Shown here: one piece after another, positions 30,276 to 37,432 of the stretch
Numbering within the stretch: the first letter of the stretch is position 1
Layout of the letters: each line of letters opens with the position of its first letter
Source: Longimicrobium sp.
GTDB taxonomy: Bacteria > Gemmatimonadota > Gemmatimonadetes > Longimicrobiales > Longimicrobiaceae
NCBI RefSeq assembly: GCF_036388275.1
Contig: NZ_DASVSF010000002.1
Span: forward strand, 248,001 to 312,000
Length of the DNA stretch: 64,000 bases
Direction of reading: 5' to 3'
Program-made: the position numbers and the translations under genes
Notes under the pieces: generated by a model
The model's input: only the letters and a program-made list of their open reading frames with translations
Databases searched by the model: none
What the model was told of the DNA's origin: nothing

Positions 30276-31643
30276 ATGAAGCGCTTTCTCCAGGTGCTGT
30301 TCTGGTCGCTGATCCCCGCCGCCTTCATCGGGCCGGGCACCGTGACGACCGCCGCCTCGGCCGGGGCCAGGTTCGGCTACGGCCTGCTGTGGGCGCTGAC
30401 GTTCTCGACGATCGCCACCGTCGTGCTGCAGGAGGCCAGCGCGCGGGTGACGGTGATCTCGGGCCGCAACCTGGCCGAGGCCATCCGCGACCGCTTCCGC
30501 GGCGGCGCAACCGGTCTCCTGGTCATCCTCCTGGTCCTGGGCGCCATCGTCCTCGGCAACGCGGCGTACGAGGCGGGCAACGTGCTGGGGGCGGCGGCTG
30601 GCGCGGCGCTCGGCTCGCCCATCTCGTCGCGAGCCGCCACGGCGCTGATCGTCATCGTCACCTTCGCCGTCCTCTGGGTGGGCACGCCGAAGGTGGTGAC
30701 CACCGTGCTCGCGGCGACCGTCGGGGTGATGGGCATCACCTTCCTGGTGACCGCGGTGATGCTGTGGCCGCCGTTGGGCGAGGTGCTGCGCGGCTCGCTC
30801 GTTCCGTCCGCCCCCACCGGGTCAGGGCTGCTCCTGCTGGGCCTGGTGGGGACGACGGTGGTGCCCTACAACCTGTTCCTGGGCTCGGCCGCGGCGCGGG
30901 GGCAGAACCTGCGCGAGATCCGCTTCGGGCTGACGGTGGCGGTGATCCTCGGCGGCTTGATCTCCATGGCGATCCTGGTCGCCGGGGCGGGGCTGCGGGG
31001 CACCTTCAGCTACGAGGCCGTGTCGGCGATGCTGTCGGGGCGATTGGGTGGATGGGCGGGGGCGATGTTCGCGTGGGGATTGTTCGCGGCCGGCTTTTCC
31101 TCCGCCATCACCGCGCCCCTGGCGGCGGCGGTGACGGCGGGAAGCCTGTTCGAGGACGGGTCCGGCCGCTGGCACGCGCGCGGCCCGCGCTATCGCGCCG
31201 TGTGGATGGGGGTGCTGGCCGTGGGCGCGGCGTTCGGGCTGGCCGGCGTGCCGCCCATCCCGGCCATCATCCTGGCGCAGGCGCTGAACGGGGTGGTGCT
31301 GCCCTTTGCCGCGGTGTTCCTGCTGGTCGTGGTGAACGACCGCGCGCTGATGGGCGACGACGGCATCAACCGACCCATGACCAACGTGGTGATGGGCGCC
31401 GTCGTGGCGGCCACGCTGGTGCTGGGCGTCTCCGGCGTGCTGAAGGCGGCCGCCTCGGCGTTCGGCGGCACCCCGACGGAGGGGCGCATCCTGGCCACCG
31501 CGGGGGGGATCGCGGGCGTGCTGCTGATCCCCCTCCTTCTCTGGGTGCGGCGCGCCCGCGCGAGGCAAGAACATCGAACAGCGGGGACAGCCTCACGTGG
31601 TGAAGCTGCCCCCGCTCCGAAACCCCGGCTACCCGACCGCTGA
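30276..31643 (+). CDS. NRAMP-family metal transporter, non-canonical binding site
   Basis: A 455-residue inner-membrane protein with about eleven helices and the NRAMP fold. Typical NRAMP proteins have DPGN in helix 1 and MPHN in helix 6, which bind the metal. Here the matching segments read GPGTVTT (residues 19-25) and VVPYN (about 195), so the Asp, Asn and Met ligands are all replaced. This pattern occurs in a widespread branch annotated as divalent-metal NRAMP, whose ion is not clear. The C-terminal 40 residues are a hydrophilic Arg/Pro/Ala tail. Confidence 0.8.
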   Translation: MKRFLQVLFWSLIPAAFIGPGTVTTAASAGARFGYGLLWALTFSTIATVVLQEASARVTVISGRNLAEAIRDRFRGGATGLLVILLVLGAIVLGNAAYEAGNVLGAAAGAALGSPISSRAATALIVIVTFAVLWVGTPKVVTTVLAATVGVMGITFLVTAVMLWPPLGEVLRGSLVPSAPTGSGLLLLGLVGTTVVPYNLFLGSAAARGQNLREIRFGLTVAVILGGLISMAILVAGAGLRGTFSYEAVSAMLSGRLGGWAGAMFAWGLFAAGFSSAITAPLAAAVTAGSLFEDGSGRWHARGPRYRAVWMGVLAVGAAFGLAGVPPIPAIILAQALNGVVLPFAAVFLLVVVNDRALMGDDGINRPMTNVVMGAVVAATLVLGVSGVLKAAASAFGGTPTEGRILATAGGIAGVLLIPLLLWVRRARARQEHRTAGTASRGEAAPAPKPRLPDR

Positions 31644-31657
31644 CGGGAGCGAAGCGC

Positions 31658-32356
31658 TCAGCTCGCGGTGCCCTGCCCGGACCGGGTGGTGCCGCGCTCG
31701 TACCCGGTGCGGCAGAAATCGCGCATGGTGTCGAACGAAGCAGCGTTCGGGCCGGTGAGCCCGCGCCGGATCTCCGGTTCTACCTCGGTGTAGCTCCGGC
31801 CGTTGTACTCCGGATTGCGCGAAGCCGCGTAGCCGAGGGTGTAGTAGTTCCTCGCCTGCGGGTAGGTGACGGTCGTCCGCGCGGGATGTGACTGGTAGTG
31901 GGCGCGGTAGTGGGTTTCGTCGTCCTCGCTGTGCTCCGAGAACGCCTCCAGCACCTGCTTCCCGGCCCACCAGCTTCCGGCCGCGACGGCCAGCCCACCC
32001 AGAAGCGTCTTCCACTCGAAGCCGCCCCGAACGTAGTCCCGCACGTCTACCCAGGTGCTGTTCCCCTGCGGCTTGTACTCCTTCTCGAGATCGATCTCCA
32101 CTTCCTGGAACGAACGACCCTGGTAGCTGGGTTTCGCGGCAGCGGTGTGGCCCAGCTGGTACCCGGACCGCGCGTTCTCGTAGTTGTGAGTCGCGGGGCG
32201 GTCCGTACGTGCGTCGAAGTCGCGCCGGTAGTAGTGCGAATCGTACGCGTCGAAATCATCCGACGCCGCCGAGTGCCCGGTCCCGGTACCGGACCCTCCG
32301 GTGGCACCGGAACCGCTGCTGCCGGCGCTCCCACCCAGGTGATCGTTCTGATCCAT
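31658..32356 (-). CDS. Unknown protein with two copies of a YxLGYxxA...RSYxEVE domain
   Basis: A 232-residue protein made of a Gly/Ser-rich start (1-35), a domain repeated twice (about 40-117 and 145-222) and a hydrophobic segment between (TLLGGLAVAAGSWWAG, 116-137). Each repeat has a tyrosine-rich lead, then GYQLGHTAAAKPSYQGRSF or YYTLGYAASRNPEYNGRSY, then EVE. A similar arrangement is seen in stress-associated proteins of Deinococcus and other soil bacteria; the biochemical role is unknown. It neighbours another small envelope protein. Confidence 0.7.
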   Translation of the reverse strand: MDQNDHLGGSAGSSGSGATGGSGTGTGHSAASDDFDAYDSHYYRRDFDARTDRPATHNYENARSGYQLGHTAAAKPSYQGRSFQEVEIDLEKEYKPQGNSTWVDVRDYVRGGFEWKTLLGGLAVAAGSWWAGKQVLEAFSEHSEDDETHYRAHYQSHPARTTVTYPQARNYYTLGYAASRNPEYNGRSYTEVEPEIRRGLTGPNAASFDTMRDFCRTGYERGTTRSGQGTAS

Positions 32357-32410
32357 GATTTACCCCGGAATGCGTTGGTGAACGGCTGAACATCAGGAAC
32401 CTGCGGGTGC

Positions 32411-32452
32411 GACGGGGCCGGGGCCCCGGAAACACGGCGCCGGGGCCCCGCA
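32411..32452 (-). terminator. GGGGCC-rich hairpin after the WGxxGxxG gene
   Basis: CGGGGCCCCGG words repeat on both sides of an eleven-base loop, able to form a very strong stem immediately downstream of the gene at 32464. A T-run is lacking. Confidence 0.45.
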
Positions 32453-32463
32453 CACCGAAATTT

Positions 32464-32838
32464 CTACACGTTGCGGCTGCCACCCCCGGTGGTTCCACCG
32501 CGGCCCATGCTTCCCGGCGTGTCGTCCGGGCGAACGATCGTGTGGTCGACCACCGGCCCGCTCGTGGTGGCACGGTGCGTTTCCACCGGCCGTACCGTCT
32601 CGCGATGGGTGTGCACCTCCTCCTTCTTGCCCCGGCCCAGGAGCCCCGCGAGACCCAGCAAGCCGAGCAGGCCCCACGGGAATCCACCTCCCTCGCGTTC
32701 TTCGTGCTCGACGGTGGTGGTCGTGGTAGATGCCACCGAATCCTGGGCGTGCACCGGCGGTGTGGGCATCGCGCAGAGAACGAGGGCAAAAACGACCATC
32801 TTCCACCCCATCGCCGTACCGCCTCGGGCTGCATGCAT
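32464..32838 (-). CDS. Exported WGxxGxxG-type small protein
   Basis: A 124-residue protein with a signal peptide ending in VHAQ and a central membrane segment FPWGLLGLLGLAGLLGRGKK (about 53-72), the WGxxGxxGLxGL pattern. The tail is Thr/His/Arg-rich. I chose the ATG at 32838, nine bases after AGGAG; an ATG at 32847 directly abuts that site. The family is found in stress-tolerant bacteria and has no known function. Confidence 0.7.
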   Translation of the reverse strand: MHAARGGTAMGWKMVVFALVLCAMPTPPVHAQDSVASTTTTTVEHEEREGGGFPWGLLGLLGLAGLLGRGKKEEVHTHRETVRPVETHRATTSGPVVDHTIVRPDDTPGSMGRGGTTGGGSRNV

Positions 32839-33083
32839 GGCTCTCATCTCCTGATACGGGACCGAAGGAAGCTGCGGCGTTCAGCCAAAGCAGGTAGCAT
32901 GCCGGAGACACTCATAATTGACGTCCTATCATTGTCCGGCCCCTCCGCGGCGCGGGTGAAACTGAGCCCTGCTCACCCCTGCCTGTGCCCCTGGCTGGCG
33001 TACAACCTGCAATGCGGACCGCTTCTCTGAGCGATCAGCCGGCCGGGACGGACCGGCCGGCCCGCCGACCCGCCACGACCCAG

Positions 33084-33950
33084 ATGGCAGCCAGGAAAGA
33101 CCGGAAGGAAGACGACGACCCCTTGCGCACCCAGGTCCGCAAGATCGCCGACGACGCGGGTGCGCTCTCGGTGGCGGTGGCGTATCACGACTACGAAACG
33201 CGCACGGCGTGGAGCTTTCGCGGCGACGAGTGGTTCCACGCGGCCAGCACCATCAAGGTTCCCGTGCTGCTGGGGGTGTTCGCCGCCATCGCCCGGGGCG
33301 AGCTGGCGCTGAACGCCCGCGTGCACGTTCGCAACCGCTTCTTGAGCGTGGCCGACGGCAGCTCGTTTCGCGTGGGAAGCTCGCGCGACGCCAACGCCGA
33401 CGTGCAGCAGGCCATCGGCAAGACCATGAAGGTGAGCGACCTGGCGTACCACATGATCACCACCAGCAGCAACCTGGCCACCAACCTGCTGATCGACGTG
33501 GTGGGCATCGATGCGGTGCGCAAGACGCTGGCGGACCTGAACCTGGACGACGGGGTGGAGTTCCGGCGCGGGGTAGAGGACGAGCACGCCTTCGAACGCG
33601 GCATCAGCAACCGGTGCACGGCCGACGGCATGCTGCGCGTGCTGCGAGCCATCGAAGACCGCAAGGCGTTCAGCGCCCAGGCATCGGAACAGATGCTCGA
33701 CATCCTTCACGCGCAGGAGTTTCGCAGCGGCATTCCCGCGGGGCTTCCGGAAGGCGCGAAGGTGGCCAACAAGACGGGGGAGATCAGCACCGTGGCGCAC
33801 GACGCGGGCATCGTGTACCTGCCCAGGCGCAAGCCGTATGCGCTGGTGGTGCTGACGGAGTGGGACAAGGACCGGTCGTCGGGGCGCAAGGACACCATCG
33901 CGCGCATCTCGCGCGCCATCTACCACCACCTAGCGGAGAAGGGGGACTGA
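33084..33950 (+). CDS. Class A beta-lactamase-like serine hydrolase, no signal peptide
   Basis: A 288-residue protein with the three class A motifs: ASTIK (SxxK, about 54-58), TSSN (SDN position, about 127-130) and NKTGEI (about 229). There is no signal peptide, so it appears cytoplasmic, which is unusual for this fold. The ATG at 33084 is uncertain, since no ribosome site precedes it; ATG at 33012 would add 24 hydrophilic residues. The stop overlaps the ATG of the next gene (TGATG). The three-gene operon suggests work on an intracellular peptide rather than drug resistance. Confidence 0.78.
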   Translation: MAARKDRKEDDDPLRTQVRKIADDAGALSVAVAYHDYETRTAWSFRGDEWFHAASTIKVPVLLGVFAAIARGELALNARVHVRNRFLSVADGSSFRVGSSRDANADVQQAIGKTMKVSDLAYHMITTSSNLATNLLIDVVGIDAVRKTLADLNLDDGVEFRRGVEDEHAFERGISNRCTADGMLRVLRAIEDRKAFSAQASEQMLDILHAQEFRSGIPAGLPEGAKVANKTGEISTVAHDAGIVYLPRRKPYALVVLTEWDKDRSSGRKDTIARISRAIYHHLAEKGD

Positions 33951-34609
33951 TGCCCCTGCTTCGCGTGGTGGACGGGCTGACGCTGGCCGAGGCGCACCGC
34001 CAGGTGCTGCGCCCGGGCCAGCTGGTGCGGGGACGCGACGGCAAGGCGCGCCGGCTTCCGCGCTGGTTCTACGAGGTGCCCTCGTGGGAGGCGGCGCTCG
34101 AAACGCAGCTGGCGCCCAACTTCAAGGTGTGGGAGTTTTTGAACGTGGACGTGCGCGAGCACGAGCTTCAGCGCCTGCGCTGGCCCCGCTACCTGCCGAT
34201 GGCCGTGGGGCTGCTGGCGGCGGCGCTGGAGGTGTTCCGGGCAGAGGTGAACACCTACGTGCACGTGGCGGCCAACGGGGGGTACCGCTCGCCGGCGCAC
34301 CGCCTGAGCGGCCCGGCGTCGCCGCATTTCTGGGGCACGGCGGTGAACCTGTACCGCATTGGCGACGACTGGCTGGACGACGAGAAGAACATCACCCGGT
34401 ACGCCCGGCTGGCGCGCGAAGTGTCGGCCGCGTTCTTCGCCCTGCCGTACGGGCACAGCCTGGGCGAAACGGACGACCACCTGCACCTGGACGTGGGATA
34501 CGCCACCCTGGCGCCGCACGAAGGTGCCAGCGAAGAGAACGACGAAGATGCGGAGCCGTTGCAGGGCGGGGACGCGGACGAAACCGAAACCCGCGAGACT
34601 GAGGCGTGA
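33950..34609 (+). CDS. M15/DUF882-like peptidase domain protein with altered metal site
   Basis: A 219-residue soluble protein. The region NGGYRSPAHR (about 109), SPHFWGTAVNLY (124-135) and DDHLHLDVGY (174) follows the M15 peptidase order GYRSP, SxHxxGxAxD, HxH. The second ligand, normally Asp, is Asn here, so zinc binding or catalysis may differ. A Glu/Asp-rich tail begins at 190. It is preceded by GGAGAAGGGGG and its stop overlaps the start of the ligase gene, so translation is coupled across all three genes. Confidence 0.68.
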   Translation: MPLLRVVDGLTLAEAHRQVLRPGQLVRGRDGKARRLPRWFYEVPSWEAALETQLAPNFKVWEFLNVDVREHELQRLRWPRYLPMAVGLLAAALEVFRAEVNTYVHVAANGGYRSPAHRLSGPASPHFWGTAVNLYRIGDDWLDDEKNITRYARLAREVSAAFFALPYGHSLGETDDHLHLDVGYATLAPHEGASEENDEDAEPLQGGDADETETRETEA

Positions 34610-35865
34610 TGCCTGACGATACCAAGAAGCTCAGTTCGGCCAAGGGCGAGTCCCGCTCGGCCGGTTCAGGAGGCGGAGGCGGCCGGCTGGAGCTGGCGGC
34701 CATCGGCATGGAAGCCGAGTTCCAGGTGCACGTGGACGGCGAGCTGGTGCGGCCCGAAGACGTGTTCGGCAGCCCGCGCGCCTTTGTGCGCGGCAACCTG
34801 ATGCACCGCGTGGGCACCTCGTACCACCTGCCCACGGGCGGGGCCGTGTACTTCGACACCGGCGTCATCGAGGTCGCCACGCCGGTGATCGAGATCGACC
34901 GCGGCTGTGCGGCGCGCGCGGGGCGCAGCCTGTGGGAGAGCGTGCTGTACCTGCGCGAGGAGCTCGACGAGTGGGAGCGCCGCGAGGGCCGCGACGTGCG
35001 CCTGACCGGCTTCAGCGCGCACTACAACGTGTCGTTCGAGCTCCCGCGTGAGGAGCAGGGGCGCAGCCGCACGGTGCGGAAGCTGGCGCTGCTGCTTTCC
35101 TACATCCTCCCCGTGCCGGTGATGCTGCTGGCCACCAACCGCCAGTCGAGCGGCGTGGGGGTGCGTCCGCGCGGCGACCGCATCGAGGTGACGGTGGACT
35201 TCACCCCCAGCGCCAGCCTGATGATCGCCACGGGCACGCTGATCGTGGGGATCGTCCGCGAGGTGATGAAGTGGCAGTCGTTCGAGCTGGAGATGCTCGC
35301 GGAGCACAACATTCCGGTGATCGCCGGCTACAAGCCCATGCCGCACACGTCGCGCAAGGGATGGCTGGCGCGCAAGGACTGCTACAGCCAGGACCCGTTC
35401 GCGCAGGACATCGACTCGCCCGTGTGGGACACCACGGACGGCCGCACGATGAGCCTGCGCCACATCGCGGGGCTGATCACCAAGACGTTCTGGCACCCCA
35501 TCCGCCGTATCAGCGACCCGTGGACCTTCCGGCTGATCGGCTCGGTGATGCGGGGGCGCGCGCCGTCGCTGCTGGACCTGGACGACCGGCCGGCGGAGTA
35601 CGACGACGTGGGGCGGCTGTGCACCTGGGACAACCTGTTCCCGGAAACCGAGCTGAGCCGCAGCCGCTACGAGCGCGTGCTGATCCGCGCCATCAGCGGG
35701 CAGAAGCTGTGGATGCACGGGCGACGCTACACGCCCACGGGAATGCGCGGCTGGTCGTCCGTCGTGTTCCGCGCGGACGACGACGGCTCGCGCCACGTGT
35801 TCGGCATCGACTACCTGCTGGGGCACCTGCGCGACTGGGAGCGTCCGCGGACGAGGGGCGGGTAA
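34609..35865 (+). CDS. Glutamate-cysteine ligase family (GCS2) carboxylate-amine ligase
   Basis: A 418-residue cytoplasmic ligase of the GCS2 type, which joins glutamate to an amine using ATP. The early strand IGMEAEFQV (about 33) and IEVATPVIEI (about 87) match the glutamate and metal-binding strands. The protein is intact. Homologues include EgtA and YbdK, so gamma-glutamyl-cysteine is possible but other amines cannot be excluded. The ATG overlaps the previous stop; a GTG one codon earlier is also possible. No gshB follows. Confidence 0.75.
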   Translation: MPDDTKKLSSAKGESRSAGSGGGGGRLELAAIGMEAEFQVHVDGELVRPEDVFGSPRAFVRGNLMHRVGTSYHLPTGGAVYFDTGVIEVATPVIEIDRGCAARAGRSLWESVLYLREELDEWERREGRDVRLTGFSAHYNVSFELPREEQGRSRTVRKLALLLSYILPVPVMLLATNRQSSGVGVRPRGDRIEVTVDFTPSASLMIATGTLIVGIVREVMKWQSFELEMLAEHNIPVIAGYKPMPHTSRKGWLARKDCYSQDPFAQDIDSPVWDTTDGRTMSLRHIAGLITKTFWHPIRRISDPWTFRLIGSVMRGRAPSLLDLDDRPAEYDDVGRLCTWDNLFPETELSRSRYERVLIRAISGQKLWMHGRRYTPTGMRGWSSVVFRADDDGSRHVFGIDYLLGHLRDWERPRTRGG

Positions 35866-36002
35866 CTACGGTAACTACGGTCAAAACGGTAACTAACGTA
35901 ACATCGAACCAAGAGAGGCCGGCCCCGCATCGCGGAGCCGGCCTCTTTCATTCACCCGTCGTCGTGACCTTCCCGACCGTAGTGACCGTTGTTACCCGCG
36001 GT
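35866..36002. terminator. Bidirectional terminator between convergent genes with GGTAAC repeats
   Basis: GAGGCCGGC and GCCGGCCTC (35915-35945) form a hairpin followed by TTTCATTC. It is bracketed by GGTAACTACGGTAACTACGG units on the left and related inverted units on the right, so a larger palindrome is possible, much as at 4780 and 15828. Confidence 0.7.
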
Positions 36003-37121
36003 TCACCGCGAGGCGATCGGGTCCGGGTTGCCGTCGGGGTCGCACTTGGCGCTGCCGCTGGTGCGGATGCTGCCCATCAGCAGGACGCCGGCCACGTGCG
36101 GCGCCGCCATCGAGGTGCCGCTCATCGTCGTCGTGCCGCCGCCCTTCTTGGTGGACAGGATGCTCACGCCCGGCGCGGCGTAGTCCACCGGCGGGTTGCC
36201 CCAGTTGCTCCACGACGCCATGCAGTCGACGTTGTTGATGGCGGAGATGGTGAAGACGTTGTTGCCGTTGGCGCGGGCCGGGGTGAAGTTGGCCGCGTTC
36301 TGGCCGTCGTTGCCGGCCGCCAGCACCATCCGGATGCCCTTGGCCGCCGCGTCGGTCACGGCCTTTTCCAGCGTGGCGTTGCTGCCGCTGCCGCCCAGGC
36401 TCAGGTTGGCCACGTCGCCCGAGGCGCCGTTGGCTGCCACGAAGTTGATGCCGTTGATCACGCCTTCCCAGCTGCCGCTGCCGCTGTTGCCCAGCACGCG
36501 AACCGAGCAGACGTAGGCGTTGGCCGCCACGCCCACCACGTCCAGGCCGTTGTTCTTGGCCGCCACCGTGCCGGCCACGTGCGTGCCGTGCCCGTTGCCG
36601 TCCGCCGGGCTGGTGCCCGCGTAGTAGGTGTGGCAGGCGCGGCTGGTGTTCAGGTCGGCATGGTTCAGGTCGATGCCGCTGTCGATGATCCACGCCGTCT
36701 TGCCGGTGCCGTCGCCGGCGCCGCCCACGCGGGTGATGCCCCAGGGCGTGGTCTGCGTCGTGCTGCCGCCGCCACCCGGACGCGCCGTCTCACGCGGAAG
36801 CCGCAGGCCGACGACGCCGTCCTTCTCTACGATGTCCACCCGCGGGTCGGCCATCACCGCGGCCAGCCGGCCCTGCGGAATGACGGCCGAGAAGCCGGGC
36901 GCCGCATGCTGCCGCAGGAAGCGGACGGCGAAGCCGTTGCCGCGGGCCAGGTCGGCGGCGGCCGAGGCCACGTCGACGCCGGGCTTGAAGGTGACGATGT
37001 AGATGGGCGCGTTTTCCGACGCGGACAGCGACGCATCGGCCGCCGGGGTGGTCACGGGCCCGTCCTGACAGGCGGCCAGGCTCAGTGCGGCGAGCGCGGC
37101 GAGGGGGATGGAACGACGCAT
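36003..37121 (-). CDS. Secreted subtilisin-like serine protease (S8 family)
   Basis: A 372-residue exported protease. A lipobox ALSLAAC (Cys 19) marks a lipoprotein. An I9-type propeptide (about 35-110) is followed by the catalytic domain with Asp in IIDSGID (148), His in GHGTHVAG (178), Asn in AAGND and Ser in GTSMAAPH (about 334). The ATG at 37121 has GGAGGAG nine bases upstream. It is expected to digest proteins outside the inner membrane. Confidence 0.9.
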   Translation of the reverse strand: MRRSIPLAALAALSLAACQDGPVTTPAADASLSASENAPIYIVTFKPGVDVASAAADLARGNGFAVRFLRQHAAPGFSAVIPQGRLAAVMADPRVDIVEKDGVVGLRLPRETARPGGGGSTTQTTPWGITRVGGAGDGTGKTAWIIDSGIDLNHADLNTSRACHTYYAGTSPADGNGHGTHVAGTVAAKNNGLDVVGVAANAYVCSVRVLGNSGSGSWEGVINGINFVAANGASGDVANLSLGGSGSNATLEKAVTDAAAKGIRMVLAAGNDGQNAANFTPARANGNNVFTISAINNVDCMASWSNWGNPPVDYAAPGVSILSTKKGGGTTTMSGTSMAAPHVAGVLLMGSIRTSGSAKCDPDGNPDPIASR

Positions 37122-37432
37122 GGAATCTCCTCCGGGTGGGTGAGAGGCGCAGGCTAGGGCCAGGGGAGGCCCACCGGTGCCCGCGGATGGGACGCCCCCT
37201 GGAAAGGCAAGCGCGGGACCATTCTGGCCCATCACCCTAAGTGTATACCGTTTCAGTAATTAGCATCTTCACACGGCATCTGCTCCGCCGTTTGAGTGCA
37301 CCAGAATAGTGCGGTGGGACCCGGAACCGTGCGCTTCATCTGGTGCACGTGCCCTCCTCCGGCAGCCTTTCGGCGGCCTTGCGGCGGCGCCATATTCCCC
37401 GCCCCCTCTGACGAGCCATTTCAAGCGTTTTC
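37122..37432. other. Divergent intergenic region
   Basis: Contains the leaders of the subtilase and mprF-like genes. An AT-richer segment (GTGTATACCG...CAGTAATTAG, 37233-37263) is the likely promoter area, but no pair of hexamers with good spacing is convincing on either strand. Confidence 0.35.
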
